Shown here: in pieces, positions 45,474 to 54,475 of the stretch | Numbering within the stretch: position 1 is the stretch's first letter | Layout: the number at the start of each line of letters is the position of its first letter | Assembly (NCBI GenBank): GCA_041394905.1 | Contig: JAWKHJ010000023.1 | Coordinates: 38,926 to 102,925 of the forward strand | Origin: RI-231 sp041394905 | Lineage (GTDB): Bacteria; Acidobacteriota; Terriglobia; Bryobacterales; UBA6623 | Direction of reading: 5' to 3' | Length of the DNA stretch: 64,000 nucleotides | The notes under the pieces: generated by a model | Seen by the model: only the letters and a program-made list of their open reading frames with translations | Told to the model about the DNA's origin: nothing | Database searches by the model: none | Made by a program: the position numbers and the translations under genes

Positions 45474-45495
45474 GGGTTCTTCAGACCTCCCAACC

Positions 45496-45542
45496 GTGGC
45501 GCAACCGGCCACGGTTGCCGCGTCGCGAGTCGTCGCGACGGC
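45496..45542. repeat. Palindromic intergenic repeat, single arm
   Basis: GTGGCGCAACCGGCCACGGT start, hairpin GCAACCG/CGGTTGC and palindrome GTCGCGAGTCGTCGCGAC; nearly identical to the right arm at 33577-33621. It lies in the 74-bp gap between the convergent sialidase-like and metalloprotease genes. Confidence 0.75.
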
Positions 45543-45547
45543 ATTCT

Positions 45548-47961
45548 TCAGCGCGCCCCGATCGGGCTTCCCGGCGGCGCGGGCAACAGGCGTGGCCGCG
45601 CCGCTTCCCGGCTGGGCCGGCGCAGGAAGCGCTCGACCGTCGGCCAAGCCTCGCCGTAAGACGACTCCCACTTCGCCAGCCCGGCCTCCGCGATCGTGCG
45701 CACCTCCGGCGGCGCCGCCGGGTCGTCAGCCAAGTCCATCAGGCGATCGAGCAGCACGTAGCCGGCCTCACGCCGCACGGCCTGTTCGCGCGGATCCGCC
45801 GGCGCTTCCGCCGACCAAAGCCGCCGCATCAAAGCGTCGATCACTTCGTCCAAGCTCGGCTGCTCCGCGTCGCGCGCGTGAAAATCCACTAGACGCGCCG
45901 CACGGTCGGGCTCGAGAATCGCCGACAGCGTCACGTCCGCCGCAACGGCTGCCGCGGCCAGCGGGTCGAACATCCGACCTTCGCGGCTCTCGAACGTCTC
46001 GCGCCGGTCCGGATAGCCAAACGCCGCCGGAGGCAGAATCGCGAGCAGCCGGTCGGGCAGGACCAACTCCCGCGGATCAAGCGTCCGCAGCAGGGCTTCG
46101 AGCGCGGCTCGCTGCTTCGCGGGCGGCACGATGCGCACCGGCGGCGCCCCGCCTCCACGCACCGCATAGGAGAACTCCATCCCGGCCAGAGACTTCGCCG
46201 CCGCCTCCACCTGATAACGATGGTGCAAGTACAGCGGCGTCAGCGTCAGCTCGAGCTCGGACAGTGGCGTCCCCTCCGGGACGGATGCCTCCGAGAACTT
46301 CTCGAGCGCCAGCCGGCGCACCTGCATCGTGTGGTCAAGCTCCGCCACCGGGTCCGCACCCTCGTCCCACAGCGAGGCCAGCGGATGCGGCGCGCCCAGG
46401 GACGCGCATCGGCGTCCGTAATGAACAGCAGCCCGCGGCGTTGCGATTCGGCGAGGATCTTTTCGAGCTCAGCCGCTTCATCCGCGCCCGGCGCGAAGTC
46501 CGAGTAGGCGTAGCGGACGGTCATCTTGTCCCACTCGCCGATGCCCACGCCGTAGGCGTCCGAAAGGTCGAGCTGTTCATCCGGCGTGATCTTCACGCGC
46601 GGCGCCGGATAGTCCATCACCGAGCCGCGATCGTAGCTGCTGGCCGCGTAATTGTGCGGGAAGCCCAGCGTATGCCCGACTTCGTGCGCGGAGAGTTGCC
46701 GGATACGCGCCAGCGCCGTCGTAACCGCCTCGCTGCCCGTTGCCGCCGCCAGCGCCTCGGCCGCCGGTCCGGCTGCCTGCGCGCAAGCGTACTGCGGAAT
46801 CAGCCCCTCGAAGAGCAGCCGGTCCTGCCGCACGCGCAGCGACCCCAGCGACACCACGCCCTTGACGATCTCGCCCGTACGAGGGTCCGTCACAGACGCG
46901 CCATAGGACCACCCGCGCGTCGAGCGGTGGACCCAGTTGATGACGTTGTAACGCACGTCGAGCGGATCGGCGTCCTCAGGCAACAACTCCACGCGAAACG
47001 CGTCCTTGTAGCCCGCCGCCTCGAACGCCTGATTCCACCAGCGCGCCCCGTCGAGCAGCGCGGACCGCACCGGCTCCGGCGCGCCGCGATCCAAGTAGTA
47101 AACAATCGGCTCGACCGCCTCGGAAACCGCCGCAGATGGATCCTTCTTCGCTAGCCTGTGCCGCCGAATCCAGCGCTTCTCGAGCGGTTGGTCGAGCGGC
47201 GAAGCATAGTCCGCAAACGTAATCGACCCAACCCCTGCGCGGGGATCGAACTGGCGAGGCTCATAACCAGGCCCTGGCGCTTCCACGAAGGAATGGTGCG
47301 CGTAGAGCGTTACGGCCTCGGGCGTGGGAGTCGTCTCGCGCACGCCGCGGCCGGGACGCGTCCCCGTGAAGCTCAGCATCGCCTCGAGCTCGGTGTTTTT
47401 CGGGAAGCCCTTGGTGCGTTCCGGGACCGGCGTGCTGCGGCCCTCGTCGAGCTTGTAGTCGCCTTCGCTCGAGGACTTGAGCGTCCCGATCACGTCGTGG
47501 GAGTCGCGCAACAGGAAAGGCGTCGCGTCGACCAAAACGCGGCCGCCGGTCTCCGCCGCAATCGAGAAGCCCCACAATACCGAGGAGGCGAACGACTCAG
47601 CCACCGCGCGGCGCTCGTCGGCGTCGTCCGTCAACGCGCGGTAGCGCTGGTTCGGCTCCTCGAGAAAGATTTTCGGACCAATCCGTCGGAAACGTACAAC
47701 CGCCGTCTGGCCCAACTGCGCACGGTCCAGCCCGATGGGGTTGTAGCCCAGTCCGCGGCTCAGCCACTCGACGTAGAGCAAGTCCTCATCGAAGCGGCCG
47801 ATCTCGAGCCACACCTTGCCGGCCTTTGCATCCCAATAGAAGGGCAGAAAGCCTTCGGTGCGCGTGAGGCCCTCGGTCTTTTGTTCGATGGTGGGCGTGG
47901 GTTCCGCCGCAATCGCCGCCGTGGCAAGCCAAGCGGCCAGCAGAAGGGGAGTCAATCTCAT
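45548..47961 (-). CDS. Secreted zinc metalloprotease (DUF5117/DUF4953 type), one frameshift
   Basis: About 804 residues after correction. Signal LTPLLLAAWLATAAIAAEP. The N-terminal domain includes EGFLPFYWDAKAGKVWLEIG and LLYVEWLSRGLGYNPIGLDR; the peptidase region has NVINWVHRSTRGWSYGASVT, LIPQYACAQAAG and QLSAHEVGHTLGFPHNYAAS, a HExxH-x-x-G-x-x-H metzincin-like zinc site, followed by GSVMDYPAPRV (Met-turn). A one-base loss near 46395 separates two halves; the second starts SLGAPHPLASLWDEGADPV and includes a long helical C-terminus. Family members are extracytoplasmic and their substrates are not established. Confidence 0.9.
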
Positions 47962-47997
47962 CGCAGAACCTCCGCGAACGCCGGCGGAACGCGAACG

Positions 47998-48636
47998 CTA
48001 AAACCGGTGCAGCGTCGCGCGCTTCACCGCTTCCTCAAACACGTCCAGCGCGCCCTTGAAGAAGTGGTCTTCCGCCTCGATCCATTCGAGCTTCTTCGGC
48101 TGCGGCATCGAGGCGAACACCTCTTCCATGCGCTCCCGCGAGCCGTACTCGTCATTCGTCGAATGGATGAAGTAGCGCGGACAACCGCACGTGCGCAAGA
48201 AGCCGAACGAGGCGCGGTCCACCGGAACGCCGCACCCGATCACGCGCTCGACGCCGGGGTCGGTACACGCCACCTTGAGGCTCATCGAGGAGCCGAAACT
48301 GAAGCCGGCTAACACAAGCGGCAAGCCCGGGTAGCGGTCGCGCATGTAGGCGACCGCCGTGCGCACATCGTCCTGCTCGCCCTTGCCGTGGTCATGCTCG
48401 CCGCCGCTCTGGCCCACGCCGCGAAAATTGAAGCGCAGCACGGCGGCGCCCGTCGCGCGAATGCCGCGCGCCAAGCGGAACGCCACTTTGTTGTGCAAGG
48501 TCCCGCCGAAGAGCGGATGCGGATGGCACACCACGGCCGCCCGCTCGATCTTCACGCCTTCTTCCGGCCCTTCGTGCAGGGCTTCCAGCCGGCCCGCCGG
48601 ACCGTTGAGGAACGTGGTTTCGAGGAGTCGCGCCAT
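47998..48636 (-). CDS. Alpha/beta hydrolase (COG2945-like)
   Basis: 212 residues. AAVVCHPHPLFGGTLHNKVA, LRFNFRGVGQSGGEHDHGKG, LVLAGFSFGSSMSLKVA (nucleophile Ser in GFSFG), IHSTNDEYGS (acid) and EAEDHFFKGALD (His) give a complete triad. This small intracellular hydrolase family has no assigned substrate. ATG 48636 overlaps the yajQ stop by one base (TAATG), so the two genes are translated together. Confidence 0.9.
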   Translation of the reverse strand: MARLLETTFLNGPAGRLEALHEGPEEGVKIERAAVVCHPHPLFGGTLHNKVAFRLARGIRATGAAVLRFNFRGVGQSGGEHDHGKGEQDDVRTAVAYMRDRYPGLPLVLAGFSFGSSMSLKVACTDPGVERVIGCGVPVDRASFGFLRTCGCPRYFIHSTNDEYGSRERMEEVFASMPQPKKLEWIEAEDHFFKGALDVFEEAVKRATLHRF

Positions 48637-49139
48637 TAGTTCGAGCGGTAGTTGGTGAACTGCATGTCGATGCCGAGATCCTTCTCGCGCAACGCTGCCA
48701 TCACCCGCTGCAAATCATCGCGGTCGGGCCCGGTCACGCGTACCTGCTCGCCTTGGATCGAGGCCTGCACTTTTTTGAGCTTCAGGTCTTTGATGACCTT
48801 TACGATCTCGCGGCCTTTTTCGACAGGGATGCCCTGCTGCAGTTTGACTTCCTGCACCACACGACCGCCCGCCGCCGGGTCGATCTTGCCATAGTCGAGC
48901 CCCTTGAGCGGAACTTTGCGCCGCACGAGCTTCTCTTCGAGCACGCTGCGCACTTGCTTCGCGCTGTACTCGTCCTGCGAGCGAATCGTAATTTTAGGAG
49001 CGGATTCGTCCAGCTCGATTTCGCTGTTGGTCGGTTTCAAGTCGAAGCGGGTGCTCAGTTCCTTGTTGGCCTGCATCACCGCATTCTTCACTTCCGGCAG
49101 CTCGATCTCGGAGACTACGTCAAAACTGTTTTGCGCCAT
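48636..49139 (-). CDS. yajQ: YajQ family nucleotide-binding protein
   Basis: 167 residues. NSFDVVSEIELPEVKNAVMQ, STRFDLKPTNSEIELDE, KQVRSVLEEKLVRRKVPLKG and the C-terminal IGRVTGPDRDDLQRVMAALR-like segment (VRVTGPDRDDLQRVMAAL) are diagnostic. The protein consists of two ferredoxin-like domains; some homologues bind cyclic di-GMP and regulate transcription, others bind GTP or RNA. The ATG at 49139 gives the normal N-terminus MAQNSFDV. Confidence 0.93.
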   Translation of the reverse strand: MAQNSFDVVSEIELPEVKNAVMQANKELSTRFDLKPTNSEIELDESAPKITIRSQDEYSAKQVRSVLEEKLVRRKVPLKGLDYGKIDPAAGGRVVQEVKLQQGIPVEKGREIVKVIKDLKLKKVQASIQGEQVRVTGPDRDDLQRVMAALREKDLGIDMQFTNYRSN

Positions 49140-49190
49140 AGAGTCTTTTGATTCTCGCAAATTACGCGCATCGCAGGCCCGCGCTCGCGA

Positions 49191-50774
49191 TCAAGGCAGA
49201 GCAAAGACGAACATTCCCTGCCCTGCCGCGATCGCCACGTGCTCGCGACCTTCGCTCTCGTAGGCGATCGGGCTCGCGCGGATCGGGGCCCCGAGATTCA
49301 CGCGCCAGCGCTCTTCGCCCGTCTTCGCGTCCAGGGCCTTGAACCAACCATCCTGCGTGCCGGCAAACACCAGCCCTCCGGCGGTTGAGAGCAGCCCGGC
49401 CCAGGCCGGCTGAAACAGCGGATGATCCCAGACTTTGTTCCCCGTCACGGGATCGAACGCGCGCACCGCGCCATACCATTCCGCCTGGGTCTCTTCGTTC
49501 ATGAACATCGAGCCCCAGAAGCGCGTCCCAGGCCGATACTCCGCCGGGCCCTTGAAATACATGGACGCGCCCTCGCCGCAGGTCACATAGAACAGCCCCG
49601 TGTCCGGCGAATACGCGGGCGACATCCAATTCGTCCCGCCTTGTACTGTCGGATAAACCTCCGCGCCTTCCTCGCTCGGGTCCGTTCCCTCAATCACCAT
49701 CGGCCTCCCGGAATCGTCCAAGCCCTTCGCCCAGGTCTGCTTCACGTACTCCTTGCCGAGCAGGAACTCACCCGTCAGGCGGTCGAGCACGTAGTAGAAG
49801 CCGTTGCGGTTGGCCGTGATGAGCAGCTTGCGCTCGCGGCCGCGGAAGGGCTTGTCGACCAGAACCATCACCTGCACGGCGTCCCAGTCATGCGTGTCGT
49901 GCGGAGTGAACTGGAAATGCCAGCGCAGCTTGCCGGTGTCCGGCTCGAGCGCCACCACCGAATCCGTGTAGAGGTTGTCGCCGGGGCGGACGTCGCCGTT
50001 CCAATCCGGCCCGGGGTTACCCGTGCCGATGTAGAGCAGGTCCGCCTCCGGGTCATAGGACGGCGTCACCCAAATCGAGCCGCCGCCGGATTTCCACGAG
50101 TCGCCCCCCCAAGTCTCGTTGCCCGGCTCGCCTTCGCCCGGCACCACATAGAAGCGCCACTTGCGCTCGCCTGTCTCGATGTCGAACGCATCCACGAAAC
50201 CGCGAATGCCATACTCGGCGCCGGCCGTGCCGACGATCACCATGTCCTTGACGACGATGGGCGCATGCGTGCCGGAATAGCCCTGCGAGTAATCGATCAT
50301 CTCGGTATCCCACAACACGCGGCCCGTCTTGCGGTCGAGCGCGACCACGTGGGCGTCGAGCGTCGCCATGAACAGCTTGTCGCCGTGCATGGCCAGGCCG
50401 CGGTTGACCTCGCCGCAACATGCGATGACCTTGGGCGGCAGCTCGCGCACGTAATGCCACAAGCCGCGGCCGGTCTCGGCGTCGACGGCGAAGGCCTCGT
50501 TCGGCGGCATGGTCAAGTACATCACGCCGTCATGCACCAGCGGCGTCGTCTCAAACTTGTTGGTGATCGGCTGCTGGAAGACCCACTTCATGCGCAGGTC
50601 CTTCACTGTCTCGGTGTTGATTTCGCTCAGACCGCTATGGCGCCAGCCGGCATTACCGCCGTGGTAGGTCACCCAGTCGGCGGGCGTATCCTGGTCGCGC
50701 AGCAGGTCCTCGCTGGTCACCTGCGCTGCTGCGGCCAATGCCGCCAACAATCCCGCTGCAATTGCGCGCTTCAT
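49191..50774 (-). CDS. PQQ-dependent alcohol dehydrogenase (lanthanide-type active site motif)
   Basis: 527 residues, eight-bladed quinoprotein with signal RAIAAGLLAALAAAAQ. The vicinal disulfide cysteines are in KVIACCGEVNRGLAM, tryptophan-docking strands recur (GKLRWHFQFT, GEERWRVNLG), and TPHDTHDWDAVQ holds the catalytic Asp followed by Trp and a second Asp (nt 49881-49889), like the DYD motif of XoxF enzymes rather than the DYA of calcium MxaF. It lacks a heme domain; the diheme cytochrome immediately upstream (ATGA overlap) is the likely electron acceptor. It oxidises an alcohol or sugar in the periplasm. PQQ synthesis genes are not in the window. Confidence 0.92.
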   Translation of the reverse strand: MKRAIAAGLLAALAAAAQVTSEDLLRDQDTPADWVTYHGGNAGWRHSGLSEINTETVKDLRMKWVFQQPITNKFETTPLVHDGVMYLTMPPNEAFAVDAETGRGLWHYVRELPPKVIACCGEVNRGLAMHGDKLFMATLDAHVVALDRKTGRVLWDTEMIDYSQGYSGTHAPIVVKDMVIVGTAGAEYGIRGFVDAFDIETGERKWRFYVVPGEGEPGNETWGGDSWKSGGGSIWVTPSYDPEADLLYIGTGNPGPDWNGDVRPGDNLYTDSVVALEPDTGKLRWHFQFTPHDTHDWDAVQVMVLVDKPFRGRERKLLITANRNGFYYVLDRLTGEFLLGKEYVKQTWAKGLDDSGRPMVIEGTDPSEEGAEVYPTVQGGTNWMSPAYSPDTGLFYVTCGEGASMYFKGPAEYRPGTRFWGSMFMNEETQAEWYGAVRAFDPVTGNKVWDHPLFQPAWAGLLSTAGGLVFAGTQDGWFKALDAKTGEERWRVNLGAPIRASPIAYESEGREHVAIAAGQGMFVFALP

Positions 50775-51535
50775 TGCCGATTCTCCTTTCCGCGCAGGCT
50801 GCACAGGTAGGCGAGCATGTCGTTCATCTGGCCTTCCGAGAGGTTTTGGTAAGCCGGCATCAACGATTTCGCGGGCTTTTCGATCTTAGCCTTGGCTTTG
50901 TCGAAGCGCCGGAAACGCTCGCCGCGATCGAGCAGGTTGACCGTGTAGGCGTCTTCGTTGAGCAGCACGCCATCGACCGTCGATCCGCCAGCGACTGCAA
51001 TCACCGTGCGGTACTGCATCGCGACGTTCTTGTCCGGGTCGACCAACGACTCGCGCAACTGCTCGCGCGAATAGTTCAGCCCGATGTGGGTCAGATCCGG
51101 CCCGAGCCTGCCGCCCTGGCCGCCGGTCATGTGGCAGGTCTGGCAGGCTTTGTCGCGATAGAGCGCAGCGCCTCTGGCGGCGTCACCCGGCGCGGGCGGA
51201 CATGCTTCGCCTGCGTTCACCTCAAAGGTGCGGACGAACAGCAGAATGCGCCAGATGGAGTCCTCGTCCATCCACAGCCCCGGCATCTCCGTGCCTGGCA
51301 CACCGTTCTGGATCACGCGAAACAGCGCGGCGTCCGCATTGCCGTGGCGATGGTCCCGCACAGCCAAGCGCGCGCCGCGCCCCGACTTGCCTTCCATGCC
51401 ATGGCAAACGCCGCAGTTCAGGCGGTAGAGACGCTTTCCCTCTTCGAGATCCTCGCGAGAGTGGAACGGATTTCGGTCGGCGTGCTGCGCGGCTAACGAG
51501 GCCGCCAACCCCAAAAGCAACAAGGCGAATCGCAT
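50771..51535 (-). CDS. Diheme c-type cytochrome
   Basis: 254 residues with signal RFALLLLGLAASLAAQ. Two heme sites: LNCGVCHGMEGKSGRG and KACQTCHMTGGQGGRLGPDL (both CxxCH), with distal methionines available in TEMPGLWMD and SLMPAYQNL. The segment between them (AMQYRTVIAVAGGSTVDGVL, RGERFRRFDKAKA) and the C-terminal LMPAYQNLSEGQMNDMLAYL are as in cytochromes partnered with PQQ dehydrogenases. Stop overlaps the dehydrogenase start, so the two are coupled; electrons pass from PQQ to the respiratory chain. Confidence 0.92.
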   Translation of the reverse strand: MRFALLLLGLAASLAAQHADRNPFHSREDLEEGKRLYRLNCGVCHGMEGKSGRGARLAVRDHRHGNADAALFRVIQNGVPGTEMPGLWMDEDSIWRILLFVRTFEVNAGEACPPAPGDAARGAALYRDKACQTCHMTGGQGGRLGPDLTHIGLNYSREQLRESLVDPDKNVAMQYRTVIAVAGGSTVDGVLLNEDAYTVNLLDRGERFRRFDKAKAKIEKPAKSLMPAYQNLSEGQMNDMLAYLCSLRGKENRQ

Positions 51536-51594
51536 AGGCCGCTCCAAAGACTACAACGCTCGGCAGTCCAGAGCAACCCTCGCGCCGCGTGAGT

Positions 51595-54366
51595 TTACGG
51601 CACACGCACCCAAATCGGCGAAGACCAGGCCATCTGCCCGTTCGCCTGCTGCACGCGCACGTAGTAGTAGCTCTCGCCCTTCACCGGCGCCTGGTCGGCA
51701 TAGGCGAAGTCCACCGTGCTGCCCTGGTTCTGCAAATTCAACATGAACTCGTTGTTGCGAATCACGTCGATCTGCTTGATCGGACCCGTTCCAACCACCT
51801 TGATTCGAAACTCGAATCGCGGCGAGGCGACATCCACGATGTCTCCCTGGATGAACTCCTTGCCGTCCGCCTTCAGGCGATAGTCCAGGATGATGTTGTC
51901 GGTCGACGCATACGCGTGCCGTTTGCGGATCGCATCCATCAAACCCTCGCGCGAGTGCTCTTCCGCGATCAGGTTGGCGTAGGAGACGTGCGTGGAAAGG
52001 TGATCCGAGCTCGCCTGCACGCCCAGTTTGTAGCCTTTCGCCCAGGCGTTCCACACATAGCCCTTTGGCTTGAAGCCGCCCGCCTGCGTCGTAACGTCAT
52101 TCCCGACCGCGGCCTTTGGCGCGCCTTCATACTCGGCCGATACACGGTCGCCCTGATAGATCTCGACCAGCGGCTCGACCTCCGGATCGTTGTCGCGCCA
52201 ATCCGTCCCCATGCCCGTGGCCGAAGTATGCGACATCGTGATGCCGTTGTACTTTTTCAGATAGGCATAGAGCGGTTTCGCTCCCACCGAAGGATCGTTC
52301 TCGTTCTCCACGTTCGGAAACGTCGGATTCCCACGATCGGAGAAGAACACGTTGCGATGTCCCTGCGGATAGCTCAAGCCGCGCTCGTAGCCGTAGAGCG
52401 GAGTGAATCTCCTGGGGACCGAGAACACGTCCACGCGCTGCTGCAGCAGCCAGTTGATGTACTCGATGTTTGGGCCGCCGCTGCTATGGTGCTCGCTCAG
52501 CCCCAGGTAGTCGAAGTTCGCCGCGTCCAGCGCGTAGCGATACGTATCATTGAGCGAGCCGTCGTTGTTGCCGTCATGGGAGTACTCGGTATGGCGGTGC
52601 ATGTCCCCGCGATAGATCTTGTACTGCTTGCCGCCCGCGTCCACGGTGTATTCCCGGACGCGCGCCACATCCTCGGCTTCATTGGGATGGTTCTGGAAGA
52701 TCTCGAGCTCGTCACGCACGTAGGGCTTCAGGCGCGCTTCGACGATCTTGCCCGGCGGCTCTGGCAAGCGGGCCGAGAAGATCTCACCCTTTTCGAAGAA
52801 GAACTCGTCGTAGTCGCGATTGTCGGTCGCCCACGCCGCCACCAGCGCGCCGCCGGCCAACTTCGCCACGCCCAGCCCCGTATCGGAGCGGCCTTGCGTG
52901 GCCGGCAACGGCGTCGGCGTCGACCAGCCGCGCCCGTCGAACGCGGTCGCAAAGGTCTCCCAGGCAGCACGGTGCGAGGCAGCCGTCGGCGGAACTTCGC
53001 GCTGCTTGAGGAAGCGGTGCCGGAACACCGCCCAAACGCGCCCCGCGCCGTCCGCACGCAAGCGCGGAAAATCATTGAAGCCGCGCAGGTCCTCCGGCAG
53101 CGACGCCTCGAGCTCCGCCGCCGGGCTGCGCCATTCGCCGTTGCCGTAGACAGCCGTCCGAATCCAGCGCGACTGGTAGAGCTGTGTTGCGGGCCGCAAC
53201 ACCAGGAAACCGGTGTCCTTGCCCCACTGCATGTCGCTCTCGTTCCAAGCCGCCCACACGCGCCCTTCGGCGTCGCAGGCGATGCTCGGATAGGCCTCGT
53301 AGCGCGGCGTGTTGGCCACCTGAATCAGCTCGCCGAAGCGCTCACCCTGGCGGCCGCGCATCACGACGTCGTAGTCGCCCTTGTCGTAGGTGTCCCAGGC
53401 AATCCAAACGCCGCCGTTCGCGTCGGTCGCGATCGCGGGGTTCCAATCGTCCGAGTCGGAAACTGAAACCACCTCTTCGCCCGTCCAGCGCTCGCCGTCC
53501 CAGTGCCGCGCCAGGATTTCCGACTGTTCATTCCGAAATCCCTGCCAAGCCAGCCAGACGCCGCCGTCGGAATCGTTCGCCAGCGCCGGATGGATATCCG
53601 GCCCCAGCGCCGCCGTCATGCGCTCGGCCGGCCCCCAGCTCTGCCCGTCGTAGCGCCGCGCGTAAAGGTCGAAATTGCCGTCTTTCTGCTCCGACCACAC
53701 CGCCCACACGCCGCCGCGCCCGTCGTAGGCCAGCCGCACCATGTAGACATCGCTCGCGCCGGTCAGCTCTTCCGTCTCGCCCCAGGCCGCGCCATCAAAG
53801 CGTCGCACCATCACGCGGTTCGCCCAGCCTTTGTAGCCGACCCAGGCCACCCACCAGCCGGCCTTTCCGTCGCCCACAACATCCGCAAAGCCATTCTCGT
53901 AGCCGTCGCCTGAAACCGATTCCGCCCCGGCGGCGCGCTCCACCGAGACTGCTGCATTGAGGTAGAGCTTGCGCTCGCCCACCGGCACGTCGCCCACGCG
54001 GAACGACACCGCGCCCTGGTCCGTGTTGAGCGTCAAACGCGTATCCGGGCCGCCCTCCACGGTCATGAAGAGCCCTGGCGTATACACGTAGTCCGGGACC
54101 GGCGACGACGGCTCGGGCTCCCAGTTGCGGTACTTGAACTTCTGGCCCTTCGTCGTTGCAAGGGACCACTTCGTTCCTTCGATGCGGTCCGCCCCGCGCG
54201 GCCGCCAACTGCGCAGCCCCGTCACCTTGCCGGCCACGGCGGAAACCGATCCGTCCCACGAACGCGGAGCAGGGTCCGTCAACCCCATCCGCACCAGAAA
54301 CGAGATGGATTCCTGCGCGGCGAGCGGAACCGATGCCACGAGGCAAAGCAACACCAGACGAACCAT
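51595..54366 (-). CDS. Secreted beta-propeller/PHP-domain hydrolase
   Basis: 923 residues. Signal VRLVLLCLVASVPLAAQ. Residues about 150-560 are propeller-like repeats (GGVWAVWSEQKDGNFDLYAR, GGVWLAWQGFRNEQSEILAR, GGVWIAWDTYDKGDYDVVMR, GRVWAAWNESDMQW). Residues about 600-830 form a PHP or DUF3604-like metal-hydrolase domain: YRGDMHRHTEYSHDG (H-x-H-x-E), YDYLGLSEHHSSG-like FDYLGLSEHHSSG, ITMSHTSATGMG and LGVQASSDHLSTHVSYANL. The C-terminus (about 840-923) is an immunoglobulin-like domain ending PIWVRVP. The combination suggests cleavage of a phosphoester or an amide on a surface glycan; the substrate is unknown. Confidence 0.85.
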   Translation of the reverse strand: MVRLVLLCLVASVPLAAQESISFLVRMGLTDPAPRSWDGSVSAVAGKVTGLRSWRPRGADRIEGTKWSLATTKGQKFKYRNWEPEPSSPVPDYVYTPGLFMTVEGGPDTRLTLNTDQGAVSFRVGDVPVGERKLYLNAAVSVERAAGAESVSGDGYENGFADVVGDGKAGWWVAWVGYKGWANRVMVRRFDGAAWGETEELTGASDVYMVRLAYDGRGGVWAVWSEQKDGNFDLYARRYDGQSWGPAERMTAALGPDIHPALANDSDGGVWLAWQGFRNEQSEILARHWDGERWTGEEVVSVSDSDDWNPAIATDANGGVWIAWDTYDKGDYDVVMRGRQGERFGELIQVANTPRYEAYPSIACDAEGRVWAAWNESDMQWGKDTGFLVLRPATQLYQSRWIRTAVYGNGEWRSPAAELEASLPEDLRGFNDFPRLRADGAGRVWAVFRHRFLKQREVPPTAASHRAAWETFATAFDGRGWSTPTPLPATQGRSDTGLGVAKLAGGALVAAWATDNRDYDEFFFEKGEIFSARLPEPPGKIVEARLKPYVRDELEIFQNHPNEAEDVARVREYTVDAGGKQYKIYRGDMHRHTEYSHDGNNDGSLNDTYRYALDAANFDYLGLSEHHSSGGPNIEYINWLLQQRVDVFSVPRRFTPLYGYERGLSYPQGHRNVFFSDRGNPTFPNVENENDPSVGAKPLYAYLKKYNGITMSHTSATGMGTDWRDNDPEVEPLVEIYQGDRVSAEYEGAPKAAVGNDVTTQAGGFKPKGYVWNAWAKGYKLGVQASSDHLSTHVSYANLIAEEHSREGLMDAIRKRHAYASTDNIILDYRLKADGKEFIQGDIVDVASPRFEFRIKVVGTGPIKQIDVIRNNEFMLNLQNQGSTVDFAYADQAPVKGESYYYVRVQQANGQMAWSSPIWVRVP

Positions 54367-54475
54367 GGCAATATGCTCTCAAAAAAGGAACCCGACCCGT
54401 GGACGTATCCGTGCGCACCATGAGGCCATCCTGCTCTGAAACCTTTCTCTCGAAAGGGCCGTAGCTTGGCCTTTC

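Noticed and set aside
51589..53466. A 625-codon plus-strand frame.
   Set aside because: Antisense to the propeller-PHP gene; no signal, domain or ribosome site.
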